This document shows positions 53,456-63,173 of a DNA stretch of 64,000 nt, piece by piece. The notes below the pieces were generated by a model. The model had not been told where the DNA came from. It was given only the letters and a program-made list of their open reading frames with translations, and ran no database searches. The stretch covers positions 1,984,001 through 2,048,000 of the forward strand of contig CAVSGQ010000006.1 of the NCBI GenBank assembly GCA_963727495.1, given 5' to 3'. Position 1 is the stretch's first letter. The number at the start of each line of letters is the position of its first letter. The position numbers and the translations under genes were made by a program. The stretch is from Actinophytocola sp963727495 (GTDB taxonomy: Bacteria; Actinomycetota; Actinomycetes; Mycobacteriales; Pseudonocardiaceae).

Positions 53456-55648
53456 TCAACCGGCGGAGACCGGTCGCGTCGGCTTCGCCAGCGCGGCGAG
53501 ATCGCCGGCCGCGACGGGCTCGCCGAACACGCCGCCCTGCACCGTCGTCACGCCCGCGGCCGCCCACCACCGCGCCTCGACCTCGGTGCGCACGTCCAGC
53601 ACCGAGCACTCCCGGCCGCCGGCCACGACGGCCCGCACCAGCCGTTGCGTCTCCTCGCGCAGCACCGGGCTCGCGGTGTCGCGCCCGGCCGCGCCGGCCC
53701 CGTCCGCGCCGAGGGTGACCGCCCGCACCGCGGTGTCCGACATGAGGTCGAGCTCCCGCGGCCCGCCCTGGAAGCCGCACAGCCCGGTGGACACGCCGAT
53801 CTCGGTGAGCACCTCCAGGTTGTCCCGCGCGTCGCCGAGGTCGTCGAGCACCGCGGCGGTGTCGAGGTCGATCTCCAGCAGGTTCACCGGCGCGTCGGTC
53901 TCCTTGATCGCCCGGTGCACCGCGCGCACCAGGTCGGCGTCGCCGGACTGCAGCCGGGTCAGCTGGAACCGGACCAGCGCGCCGGAGTCCGGGCCGAGCA
54001 CCGTCCGCAGCTCGGACAGCCGCGCGCACGCCTCGGTCAGCATGAGCGGTCCAAGTTGGACGGACATGCCGGTGCGCTCGGCGAGCTCGAGGCAGTCCCG
54101 GTGGTCGAGCGACTCGCCGTCCTCGCGCGCCCAGGCGAGCACCGGGCGGGCGGCGACCGTGTGCTCCGCGGCGCCCTGCGCGCCGAGCCGCACGACCGGC
54201 TCGTAGGCGACGGTCAGCCGGCCGGTCTCCCAGGCCGCCGGCAGCTCCGCGGCCAGCACGTCCCGCTCCCGGGACCGGCCGTCGTCCTTGACGTGGAAGC
54301 CGGCCCACTGGCGGCGGCCGGTGGCCTTCGCCTTGCGCAGCGCGGAGTCGGCGGCGCGGAACATCTCGGCCGCGGTCATCTCGTCCGCGGCGCAGCGGAT
54401 CGCGCCGATGCTGGCGCCGATCCCGACGCCGTGCTCGTCGATGTACTCCGCCTCGGCGAGCTCGCCGTTGATCCGGCCGATCACGTCGTCGAGGTCGGGG
54501 GTGTCCGGCGAGTCCTCGATCAGCACGGCGAACTCGTCCGGGCCGATGCGCGCCACCAGGCCCCGCCCGCCCGCCGCCGCGGCCTCCAGGCGCTGCGCGA
54601 CCGTCTGGAGTAGACGGTCGCCGAACCGGTGGCCGAAGCCGTTGTTGACCGCGGCGAACCCGTCCAGGTTCACCAGGCAGAGGGTGACCGTGGAGCCCGG
54701 CGCGGCCTGGCCGAGGATGCTCTCGAGCTTGGACGCGAAGTGCTGCCGGTTGGGCAGGCCGGTCAGCACGTCGTAGAGCAGCTGGTGGCTCAGCCGGTCC
54801 TGGAGCAGCTGCAGCTCGCTGATGTCCTGCACCATCGTGACGAAGAAGGCCGGCTCGCCCGCGCCGTCGTGCAGCAGCGAGATCGCCAGGAAGCCCCACG
54901 CCGTCTCGCCGTTCTCCTTGCGCAGCCTGCGGTGCTCGTGCACCCGCTCGACGTCGCCGCGCAGCACCTGGCGGTACCCGGCGCGGACGTCGCCGGGCGT
55001 GCCGCGGGCGCCGGGCACGTCGTCGTTGGACAGGAAGAACTCGTGCAGCACCCGGCCGGCGAGCTGCCCGGGCGGGCAGGCCAGGATCTGGCACAGTGCC
55101 GGGTTCGACTCGACCAGCGTGCCGTCGAGCTCGGTGATGCCGATGCCGACCGCGGACGAGGTGAACACCTCGCGGAACCGGTTCTCCGTGGCGCGCAGGT
55201 TGTGCTCGGTGCGCACCATCGCGTTGAACAGCGCCTGCTTGACCTGTTCCTGCTGGGTCAGCGTGTACGCGCGCAGGCCGTCCGCGTAGCCGGTGGACAG
55301 CGCGCCGAGCAGGGCCACCGTCCGGCGGGCGAGCTCGGTGTCCGCGGTGGGCCCGAGGCCCTCGAGCAGGCCCTCGGTCAGCGAGTCGATGCTGGCCTGC
55401 AGCGCGGTCGGGTCGATGAAGCCCTCGCGGACCAGCCGCTGGCCGACGCGCGTGCCGACCGCCACCGGGGCGCCGCCGTCGCCGAGCGCGGCCAGCAGCT
55501 GGTCGACGAGCTCCAGCAGCAGCTCCTCGACCTCGTCGACCGCGCGCGGGATGTACGCCGAGGACGTGGCGTTGGCCGTCCACGCGCGTGCGAGCTCCTC
55601 CCGACGGGATACCGGAGGAGGTGTGGCGTGCACGGGATACCTGTCCAT
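53456..55648 (-). CDS. PAS-GGDEF-EAL protein with degenerate EAL motif
   Basis: This 730-residue cytoplasmic protein has an N-terminal helical domain (about 1-145), a PAS domain (FREVFTSSAVGIGITELDGT onwards), GGDEF and EAL-like domains. The GGDEF signature is GPDEF, which might still cyclise GTP. The EAL signature is replaced by RPVLAW and the DDFGTG loop by CGFQGG, so phosphodiesterase activity is almost certainly lost. It may act as a cyclase or c-di-GMP receptor. No indels are apparent. It differs clearly from the EAL-intact protein near 14 kb. Confidence 0.85.
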   Translation of the reverse strand: MDRYPVHATPPPVSRREELARAWTANATSSAYIPRAVDEVEELLLELVDQLLAALGDGGAPVAVGTRVGQRLVREGFIDPTALQASIDSLTEGLLEGLGPTADTELARRTVALLGALSTGYADGLRAYTLTQQEQVKQALFNAMVRTEHNLRATENRFREVFTSSAVGIGITELDGTLVESNPALCQILACPPGQLAGRVLHEFFLSNDDVPGARGTPGDVRAGYRQVLRGDVERVHEHRRLRKENGETAWGFLAISLLHDGAGEPAFFVTMVQDISELQLLQDRLSHQLLYDVLTGLPNRQHFASKLESILGQAAPGSTVTLCLVNLDGFAAVNNGFGHRFGDRLLQTVAQRLEAAAAGGRGLVARIGPDEFAVLIEDSPDTPDLDDVIGRINGELAEAEYIDEHGVGIGASIGAIRCAADEMTAAEMFRAADSALRKAKATGRRQWAGFHVKDDGRSRERDVLAAELPAAWETGRLTVAYEPVVRLGAQGAAEHTVAARPVLAWAREDGESLDHRDCLELAERTGMSVQLGPLMLTEACARLSELRTVLGPDSGALVRFQLTRLQSGDADLVRAVHRAIKETDAPVNLLEIDLDTAAVLDDLGDARDNLEVLTEIGVSTGLCGFQGGPRELDLMSDTAVRAVTLGADGAGAAGRDTASPVLREETQRLVRAVVAGGRECSVLDVRTEVEARWWAAAGVTTVQGGVFGEPVAAGDLAALAKPTRPVSAG

Positions 55649-55726
55649 CAGTCTGTGACCATGACGATACTCAGCGATACCACCGCTCGGAAGGCGGGCC
55701 GCTCGTGCGGCGCCCGCCGGCTCCGG

Positions 55727-56530
55727 TCACCTCTTGCGTGCCACGCCGGCGTAGAGGCCGTCGTTGGCGTCCGGGTCGGGGGTGCCGCGCTCGGGCCGCC
55801 AGTGCGAGGTCATCACCAGCCCCGGCTCGGCCAGCTCGAAGTCGCCGAACAGCCGGAGCACCTCCTCCCGCGTCCGGGCCACGACGTTGTTCTGCGTCTT
55901 CCGCATCATCCCGGTCAGCATTTCGCTCGCGGCCTCGTCGCGGTCCGCGGTCAGGTGGGTCAGCGCGAGGTGGCTGCCGGGCGCGAGGGCGTCGCGGTAG
56001 GCCGCGAACACGCCGTAGGGGTCCTGGTCGTCGAGGACGTAGTGGCCGATCGTGATCGCCAGCAGGCCGATCGGCCGGTCGAAGTCGAGCAGCCGGCGGG
56101 TCTCCGGGTCCTGCAGCACCGTCAGCGGCCGGGTGATGTCCGCCTGCACCATCGTGGCGTTCTCGTTGCCGGCCAGGAGCAGCTGGCTGTGGGCGACCGC
56201 GACGTGCTCGTTGTCGACGTAGACCACCCGCGACCTCGGGTCGATCTCCTGGGCGATCTCGTGCACGTTGCCCACGGTGGGGATGCCGGAGCCGAGGTCG
56301 AGGAACTGCCGGATGCCCTGGTCCATGAGGAAGAGCACGGCGCGGCGCAGGAACGCGCGGTTCATGATGGCGAACCGCTTGGCCTCCGGCTGGATGCGCA
56401 GGAGCTGCTCGACGAAGTCACGGTCGACGGCGAAGTTGTGGTTCCCGCCCAGCACGAAGTCGTAAGCCCTTGCCGCGCTTGGTTTCTCGAGGTCGACCGA
56501 GGTCGGGACCCAGTTGGTCTGCTGCGACAC
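55727..56530 (-). CDS. SAM-dependent methyltransferase, DUF574/PF04672 type
   Basis: This 267-residue protein is of the actinobacterial methyltransferase-like family. Markers are SVDLEKPSAARAYDFVLGGNHNFAVD, FLDLGSGIPTVGNVHEIAQ (SAM loop), VVYVDNEHVAVAH and ADITRP. Streptomyces carry many paralogues whose substrates are unknown. The start is a GTG behind a short leader. Flanking genes do not suggest a pathway. Confidence 0.88.
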   Translation of the reverse strand: MSQQTNWVPTSVDLEKPSAARAYDFVLGGNHNFAVDRDFVEQLLRIQPEAKRFAIMNRAFLRRAVLFLMDQGIRQFLDLGSGIPTVGNVHEIAQEIDPRSRVVYVDNEHVAVAHSQLLLAGNENATMVQADITRPLTVLQDPETRRLLDFDRPIGLLAITIGHYVLDDQDPYGVFAAYRDALAPGSHLALTHLTADRDEAASEMLTGMMRKTQNNVVARTREEVLRLFGDFELAEPGLVMTSHWRPERGTPDPDANDGLYAGVARKR

Positions 56531-56629
56531 CGTACACCTCTCCGTTTCGGATCCGTGACCGAAACAGTACTAACGGACACGGGCGCGCCGGTGTCGGGTT
56601 CACTCGGATGGACGAAGATTCGGCGTGTC

Positions 56630-57214
56630 TCAGCTCGCTGTCGACAGTCCGGCCGGATCGTCGGCGCGGGTGCGGGCCAGCGCGCCGAGTGCCATCTCGC
56701 GCAGCATGCTCGCCATGCCCGCGCGGCCGAGGTGCCGGCTGTGCGGCGTGGAGTTGATCAGCCCGAACACGGCGTGCGCGGCGGCGCGCGCGGTGGGCTC
56801 GTCGACGTCCGGGTCGGTGTCGCGGATCGCCTGCACCCAGACCTCGACGTAGCGCCGCTGCAGCGCGCGCACGCGCCGGCGGTCCGGCTCGGTGAGGTTG
56901 CCGAGGTTGCGTTCCTGCACGGTGATCAGCGCGGGGTTGTCCAGGGCGAAGTCGACCTGGAAGCGGACCAGTTCGGCGAGCACCTCGGCCGGCTCGCTGG
57001 CGTCGCGCCGCTCCTGGCCGCCGGCGAGGAGTACCTCGCTGATCGAGGTGAGCATCTCCCCGAGCATCGCGTCCTTGCTGCGGAAATGGCGGTACAGGGC
57101 GGGGCCGGAGACCCCGACCGCGGCGCCGATGTCGTCGATGCCCACCCCGTGGAACCCGTGGCGCGCAAAGAGTTCCGCGGCCGCGGCGAGGATCTGCTCC
57201 CGGCGGTTCGACAC
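56630..57214 (-). CDS. TetR family repressor, likely controlling the acyl-CoA operon
   Basis: This 194-residue TetR protein has a clear N-terminal helix-turn-helix (FHGVGIDDIGAAVGVSGPALYRHFRSKDAML) and a ligand domain (VQVWVQAIRDTDPDVDEPT region). The palindrome GTTAGCGAGCGCTAAC sits 20 bases before its start, and the same motif lies before the acyl-CoA carboxylase operon about 1 kb away. That makes it the likely repressor of both. It resembles regulators of branched-chain acyl-CoA breakdown such as mycobacterial BkaR, by analogy only. Confidence 0.87.
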   Translation of the reverse strand: MSNRREQILAAAAELFARHGFHGVGIDDIGAAVGVSGPALYRHFRSKDAMLGEMLTSISEVLLAGGQERRDASEPAEVLAELVRFQVDFALDNPALITVQERNLGNLTEPDRRRVRALQRRYVEVWVQAIRDTDPDVDEPTARAAAHAVFGLINSTPHSRHLGRAGMASMLREMALGALARTRADDPAGLSTAS

Positions 57215-57234
57215 GTGACCATGGTATCCGTCCG

Positions 57235-57250
57235 GTTAGCGAGCGCTAAC
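57235..57250. promoter_or_regulatory. TetR operator (autoregulatory)
   Basis: GTTAGCGAGCGCTAAC has perfect 7-bp arms and lies 20 bases upstream of the tetR start codon. Its outer halves recur at 58279-58294. Confidence 0.78.
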
Positions 57251-57369
57251 GACCGGCCCGCCGGCCGCCGACTGGCAAATGTGAACGACTAACGAACTGA
57301 TTCGCCACTGTGTGAAATCCCGGTAGGGATGGAGGCGTCGGGAACCCCTCCCCTGGAGGTAACAGGAAG

Positions 57370-58176
57370 ATGCGCCTCTCACGCCCCCATCTCGCCGCCG
57401 CGGTCGTCGCGGTGGCCGCCACCATCGGGATCGTCGCGCCCGCGCTGGCCGACGAGTCCGCCGCCGCCGGGAAGTACGTCGCACTCGGCGACTCCTACTC
57501 GTCCGGAACGGGTGCCGGTGACTACGGCGACAGCGGCAGCTGCAAGCGCAGCGCCCACGCCTACGCCCAGCTCTGGGCCGACTCGCACGGCCCGTCCGCG
57601 TTCTCGTTCGTGGCCTGCTCGGGCGCGGTCACGTCCGACGTGCTGGCCGACCAGGTCGGCGCGATCACCTCGGACACCTCGCTGGTGACCATCTCCATCG
57701 GCGGCAACGACGCCGGCTTCGCCGACGTCATGACCGACTGCAACCTCGGGTCGGACGCCGGCTGTGTCAGCCGCAACGAGGAGGCGCAGGCCTTCGCGCG
57801 CTCGGAGCTGCCGGGCCGGCTGGACAGCGTCTACACCGAGATCCGCAACCGGGCGCCCAGCGCGCGGGTGGTGGTCGTGGGGTACCCGCACATCTACTGG
57901 CTGGACGGCGAGTGCTCGATCGGCCTGTCGGAGACCAAGCGGGCCGCGATCAACCAGTCCTCCGACGTGCTGGCCGAGGTCGTGTCGGGACGGGCGGGCG
58001 CGTTCGGCTTCGACTTCGTGGACGGCCGCTCGGCGTTCTCCGGCCACGAGATCTGCGCGCCGGGCGACGACTGGTGGCTGCACAGCGTCACCTGGCCGGT
58101 GGACGAGTCGTATCACCCGACCGCGTCCGGTCAGGCGAACGGCTACTACGCGGCGCTGGCCGGCGTGACCGGCTGA
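57370..58176 (+). CDS. Secreted SGNH/GDSL lipase-esterase
   Basis: This 268-residue precursor has a signal peptide ending near ALA. Blocks are GDSYSSGTG (Ser nucleophile), ACSGAVTSD (Gly), IGGNDAGF (Asn) and DESYHPTASGQANGYY (catalytic His). It is similar to the Streptomyces lipase/esterase group, with three cysteine pairs likely. The ribosome site GGAGGTAACAGGAAG precedes the ATG. A strong terminator hairpin follows the stop, so the gene is monocistronic. Confidence 0.92.
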   Translation: MRLSRPHLAAAVVAVAATIGIVAPALADESAAAGKYVALGDSYSSGTGAGDYGDSGSCKRSAHAYAQLWADSHGPSAFSFVACSGAVTSDVLADQVGAITSDTSLVTISIGGNDAGFADVMTDCNLGSDAGCVSRNEEAQAFARSELPGRLDSVYTEIRNRAPSARVVVVGYPHIYWLDGECSIGLSETKRAAINQSSDVLAEVVSGRAGAFGFDFVDGRSAFSGHEICAPGDDWWLHSVTWPVDESYHPTASGQANGYYAALAGVTG

Positions 58177-58192
58177 TCCGTCCGGGGTACTC

Positions 58193-58225
58193 GAGCGGGC
58201 TCCGGCGATGTGCCGGGGCCCGCTC
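58193..58225 (+). terminator. Hairpin terminator after the SGNH hydrolase
   Basis: Arms GAGCGGGC-T-CCGGC and GCCGG-GG-CCCGCTC close a short loop and are followed by GTTTCTCCT. Confidence 0.85.
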
Positions 58226-58278
58226 GTTTCTCCTACGGTGGCCCGGTCGAGCGGTGCTGGTCCCGGGTGGACGCGCTC

Positions 58279-58321
58279 GTTAGCGGCGGCTAACATCGAG
58301 CCGTAGTTAACGATGACTAAC
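58279..58321 (+). promoter_or_regulatory. Two TetR operators before the acyl-CoA operon
   Basis: GTTAGCGGCGGCTAAC (58279-58294) shares both half-sites with the operator of the TetR gene. A weaker copy GTTAACGATGACTAAC lies at 58306-58321, 27 bp away centre to centre. They end 15 bases before the carboxylase ATG, placing a bound repressor over the promoter. Confidence 0.78.
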
Positions 58322-58335
58322 CTGAGCGGAGCGAG

Positions 58336-59965
58336 ATGGACGCGCCCGTGCTGCGCAGCGAGGCCCACCCGGACGATCCCGCGTTCCGGCGCAACGTCGC
58401 CGAGCACACCGCCCTCGCCGACGACCTGCGGGCGCGCTCGGCGGCCGCCGCGCGCGGCGGCGGGGAGAGGGCCCGGCAGCGCCACGTCGACCGCGGCAAG
58501 CTGCTGCCGCGCGAGCGGGTCGACGCGCTGGTCGACCCCGGCTCGCCGTTCCTCGAGCTGTCGCCGCTGGCCGCGACCGGGATGTACGACGGACGAGGCC
58601 CCGGCCGCCGGCATCATCACCGGCATCGGCCGGGTCAGCGGCCGCGAGTGCGTGATCGTCGCCAACGACGCCACCGTCAAGGGCGGCACCTACTACCCGA
58701 TGACGGTGAAGAAGCACCTGCGCGCGCAGGAGGTGGCGCTGCAGAACCGCCTGCCCTGCCTCTACCTGGTCGACTCCGGCGGCGCCTTCCTGCCGCTGCA
58801 GGACGAGGTCTTCCCCGACCGCGAGCACTTCGGCCGCATCTTCTACAACCAGGCCACGCATGTCCGCCGCGGGCATCCCGCAGATCGCCGCGGTGCTCGG
58901 GCTCGTGCACGGCCGGCGGCGCCTACGTCCCGGCCATGAGCGACGAGGCCGTCATCGTCCGCAACCAGGGCACGATCTTCCTCGGCGGCCCGCCGCTGGT
59001 GAAGGCCGCCACCGGCGAGGTGGTCACCGCCGAGGACCTCGGCGGCGGCGACGTGCACGCCCGCGTCTCCGGCGTCACCGACCACCTCGCCGAGGACGAC
59101 GCGCACGCGCTGCGCATCGTCCGCGTCGATCGTCGGCACCCTCGGCCCGCGCGCGGCGCGCGGCCGTGGGACGTCGAGCCCAGGCCGAGGAGCCGGAGGT
59201 CGACCCGACCGAGCTCTACGGCGTGGTGCCCGCCGACTCGCGCACCCCCTACGACGTGCGCGAGGTCATCGCCCGGCTGGTCGACGGCAGCCGGTTCCAC
59301 GAGTTCAAGGCGGAGTACGGCGCCGACGCTGGTCACCGGCTTCGCCCGCATCCACGGCCACCCGGTCGGCATCGTCGCCAACAACGGCGTCCTGTTCTCC
59401 GAGTCCGCGCTCAAGGGCGCGCACTTCATCGAGCTGTGCGACCAGCGCGGCATCCCGCTGGTGTTCCTGCAGAACATCACCGGCTTCATGGTCGGCCGCG
59501 ACTACGAGGCCGGCGGCATCGCCAAGCACGGCGCCAAGATGGTCACCGCCGTGGCCTGCGCGCGGGTGCCGAAGCTCACCGTGGTGATCGGCGGCTCGTT
59601 CGGCGCCGGCAACTACTCGATGTGCGGCCGGGCCTACTCGCCGCGCTTCCTGTGGATGTGGCCCAACGCCCGGATCTCGGTGATGGGCGGCGAGCAGGCC
59701 GCGTCCGTGCTCGCCACGGTGCGGCGCGACCAGCTCGAGGCGCCGCGGCGAGGAGTGGCCGGCCGAGGACGAGGAGGCCTTCAAGGCGCCGATCCGCGCG
59801 CAGTACGAGGACCAGGGCAACCCGTACTACTCCACCGCCCGGCTGTGGGACGACGGCGTGATCGACCCGGCCGACACCCGCACGGTGCTCGGGCTGGCCT
59901 CTCGGCCGCGTGCGCCAACGCGCCGCTGCGAGACCGCGTCCGGCTACGGCGTCTTCCGGATGTGA
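58336..59965 (+). CDS. Acyl-CoA carboxylase beta (carboxyltransferase) subunit, frame interrupted
   Basis: About 535 residues of the AccD1/methylcrotonyl-CoA carboxylase beta type, which moves CO2 from biotin to an acyl-CoA. Visible pieces in order are RGKLLPRERVDALVDPGSPF, KGGTYYPMTVKKHLRAQE, LVDSGGAFLPLQDEVFPD, NQGTIFLGGPPLVKAATGE and LQNITGFMVGRDYEAGGIA. These are followed by IGGSFGAGNYSMCGRAYSPR and MGGEQAASVLA. Extra bases occur near 58595, 58860, 58914, 59130, 59185, 59330, 59745 and 59930. The ATG follows GGAGCGAG. It is first of three operon genes. Confidence 0.87.
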
Positions 59966-59976
59966 GGCCGAGACCC

Positions 59977-62005
59977 ATGTTCGACACGGTGCTCGTCGCC
60001 AACCGCGGCGAGATCGCGGTCCGGGTCATCCGGCACGCTGCGCGCGCTGGGCATCCGCTCGGTCGCCGTCTACACCGACGCCGACGCGGGCGCCCGGCAC
60101 GTGCGCGAGGCCGACGACGCCGTCCGGATCGGCCCGCCGCCTGCGGCCGAGAGCTACCTCGTCGGTCGAGCGCGGTGCTCGCCGCCGCGCGGCGAGTCCG
60201 GCGCCGAGGCGGTCCACCCCGGCTACGGCTTCCTCGCCGAGAACGCCGGCGTTCGCCCGGGCCTGCGCCGAGGCCGGGCTGGTCTTCGTCGGGCCGCCCG
60301 CCGAGGCGATCGAGGCGATGGGCGACAAGATCCGCGCCAAGCAGACCGTGGCCGCGGCCGGCGTGCCGGTCGTGCCCGGGCCGCGACGGCGCCGGCCTGA
60401 CCGACGACGAGCTGGTCGAGGCGGCCGGCCGAGGTCGGCTACCCGGTGCTGCTCAAGCCCTCGGCGGGCGGCGGCGGCAAGGGCATGCGCCGTGGTCGCG
60501 CGGACCCGACGGACCTCGCCGACGGCGCTCGCGTCGGCCCGGCGCGAGGCCCGCGGCGCCTTCGGCGACGACACGCTGCTGGTCGAGCGGTTCGTCGACC
60601 AACCCGCGGCACATCGAGATCCAGGTGCTCGCCGACGCGCACGGCAACGTGGTCCACCTCGGCGAGCGCGAGTGCTGCCTGCAGCGCCGGCACCAGAAGA
60701 TCGTCGAGGAGGCGCCGTCGCCGCTGCTCGACCGCGGCGACGCGCGGGCGCGATGGGCGCGGCCGCCGTGCGACGCCGCCCGGTCCGTGCGGCTACACGG
60801 GGCGCGGGCACGGTCGAGTTCATCGTCTCCGGCCGACCGGCCCGACGAGTTCTTCTTCATGGAGATGAACACCCGGCTGCAGGTCGAGCACCCGGTCACC
60901 GAGCTGGTCACCGGCCTCGACCTGGTGGAGCGGCAGCTGCGGGTGGCCGCGGGCGAGCCGCTGCCGCTCGGCGCAGGACGACGTGCGGCTCGACCGGGCA
61001 CGCGGTCGAGGCCCGGGTCTACGCCGAGGACCCGGCCCGCGGCTTCCTGCCGACCGGCGGCACGCGTGCTGGCCCTGCGCGAGCCGCGGGCGCCGGCGTG
61101 CGGGTCGACTCCGGCGCTGCGCGCGGGCACCGAGGTCGGCTCGAGCTACGACCCGATGCTGGCCAAGGTGATCGCCTGGGGGCCGGACCGCGCGCCGCGG
61201 CGCTGCGCCGGCTGGCGCCGCGCTCGGCGAGACCGTCGTGCTCGGGGTCGGCACGAACGTCGCGTTCCTGCGCGCCCTGCTGGCCGACCCGGACGTGCGT
61301 GGCCGGGCGAGCTGGACACCGGGCTGGTCGAGCGCAGGCTCGACGCGCTCACCGCGCGCCGAGCGTGCCGGACGTGGTGTTCGCCGCCGCGGCGCTCGAC
61401 GAGCTGATCGACATGCGAGCCGTCCGGCGCGGGCTGGCGTCGACCCGTGGGACGTGCCGAGCGGCTGGCGGCTCGGCGGTCCGGCCGGCCGTCCCGTTCC
61501 GGCTGGCCTGCGGCGACCGGCAGGTCACCGTGCGGGTCGCCGGCCGCCGGTGACGCGACGGTGAGCGTGGACGGCGCCGAGCCGGTGCCGCGCGTCGGCC
61601 CGGCACCGCGACGGGACCGGCTGGCGGTGACCTTCGGCGGGCGCGCCACCGCGTTCCGCCGCGCGCACGACGAGGTCACGACACGCTGTGGCTGGCCGCG
61701 CGGCGGCAGCACCTGGGCGGTGCGCGAGCACGCGCTGCTGGAGGGCGACGTCCGCGGCGCCGCGGCCGGCGGGCGGGCCGGTGACCTCCCGATGCCGGGC
61801 ACCGTGACTGGTCGTGAAGGCCGCCGTCGGGCGACGCGGTCACGGCGGGCGCGCCGCTGGTCGTCGTCGAGGCGATGAAGATGGAGCACACGCGTCACCG
61901 CGCCGGTCGACGGCGTGGTCACCGAGCTGCACGTGCAGGCGGGCCAACAGGTCGCGCTGAACCAACCCCTGGCCGTGGTGACCCCACAGGAGGAGCAGCT
62001 CATGA
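59977..62005 (+). CDS. Acyl-CoA carboxylase alpha subunit (biotin carboxylase + biotin carrier), frame interrupted
   Basis: About 660 residues: an ATP-grasp biotin carboxylase (FDTVLVANRGEIAVRVIR; LKPSAGGGGKGM; RHIEIQVLAD; EMNTRLQVEHPVTE), a linker domain, and a biotin carrier ending with EAMKMEH, whose Lys carries biotin. About 20 single extra bases, roughly one per 90-100 bp, break the frame, the densest cluster in the window. The stop is uncertain: in the current sequence the end fuses in frame to the next gene, and a repaired TGA overlapping the next ATG (ATGA, about 62005) is expected. Confidence 0.83.
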
Positions 62006-63173
62006 TCGACTTCCGGCTCGACGAGGAGCACGAGGCCCTGCGCAAGACCGTCGAGGAGTTCGCGCGCGAGGTGGTCGCGCCGGTCATCGGCGAGTTCTAC
62101 GAGCGCGACGAGTTCCCCTACGACATCGTCGCGGAGATGGGCGCGCATGGGCCTGTTCGGGCTGCCGTTCCCCGAGGAGTACGGCGGCATGGGCGGCGAC
62201 TTCTTCGCGCTCTGCATCGCGCTGGAGGAGCTGGCCCGGGTCGACTCTCGGTGGCGATCACGCTGGAGGCGGGCGTCTCGCTCGGCGCCATGCCGATCTA
62301 CCGGTTCGGCACCGAGGAGCAGAAGCGCGAGTGGCTGCCCAGGCTGTGCTCGGGCGAGATGCTCGGCGGCGTTCGGGCTGACCGAGCCGGGCGGCGGCTC
62401 GGACGCCGGGCGCGCACCCGCGACCACGGCGCGGCTGGACGGACGGCGAGTGGGTGATCAACGGCTCCAAGTGCGTTCATCACCAACTCCGGCACCGACA
62501 TCACCGGCCTGGTCACCGTCACCGCGGTCACCGGGCAGCAGGACGGACGGCCGCAAGGAGATCTCCGCGATCATCGTGCCCGAGCGGCACGCCGGGCTTC
62601 ACGGTCGTCGCAGCAGTACTCGAAGGTCGGCTGGAACGCCTCGGACACCCGCGAGCTGTCCTTCGCCGACTGCCGGGTGCCGGCGGCGAACCTGCTCGGC
62701 GAGCGGGGCCGCGGCTACGCGCAGTTCCTGTCGCATCCTGGACGAGGGCCGGATCGCGATCGCCGCGCTGGCGATCGGGCTCGCGCAGGGCTGCGTGGAC
62801 GAGTCGCGTGCGCTACGCCGGCGAGCGGCGAGGCGTTCGGCACAGCCGATCGGCGAGTAACCAGGCCATCCAGTTCAAGATCGCCGACATGGAGGCGCGG
62901 GCCCACACCGCGCGGCTGGCCTACTACGCGGCGCGGCGCGAAGATGCTGGCGCGGCGAGCCGTTCAAGAAGGAGGCGGCGATCGCCAAGCTGTACGCCTC
63001 CGAACGCGGCGATGGACAACGCCCGCGACGCCACGCAGATCTTCGGCGGCTACGGCTTCATGAACGAGTTCCCGGTCGGCCGGTTCTACCGCGACGCGAA
63101 GATCCTGGAGATCGGCGAGGGCACCAGCGAGGTGCAGCGCATGCTGATCGCCCGCGAGCTAGGGCTGCGCTGA
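62002..63173 (+). CDS. Acyl-CoA dehydrogenase, frame interrupted
   Basis: About 385 residues of a FAD-dependent acyl-CoA dehydrogenase. Pieces are MIDFRLDEEHEALRKTVEEF, FGLPFPEEYGGMGGDFFA, FGLTEPGGGSDAG (FAD/substrate region), SNQAIQFKIADMEARAHTAR and IFGGYGFMNEFPVGRFYRDA with LEIGEGTSEVQR, whose Glu is the usual catalytic base. About ten extra bases interrupt it. AGGAGG lies eight bases before the ATG. With the carboxylase subunits it resembles the mycobacterial fadE19-accA1-accD1 set for leucine breakdown. Confidence 0.85.

Noticed and set aside
58590..63010. Programmed frameshifting or true decay of the acyl-CoA operon
   Set aside because: Dozens of scattered single-base changes without slippery sites, in genes still preserving every motif and an operator, are better explained by sequence error.
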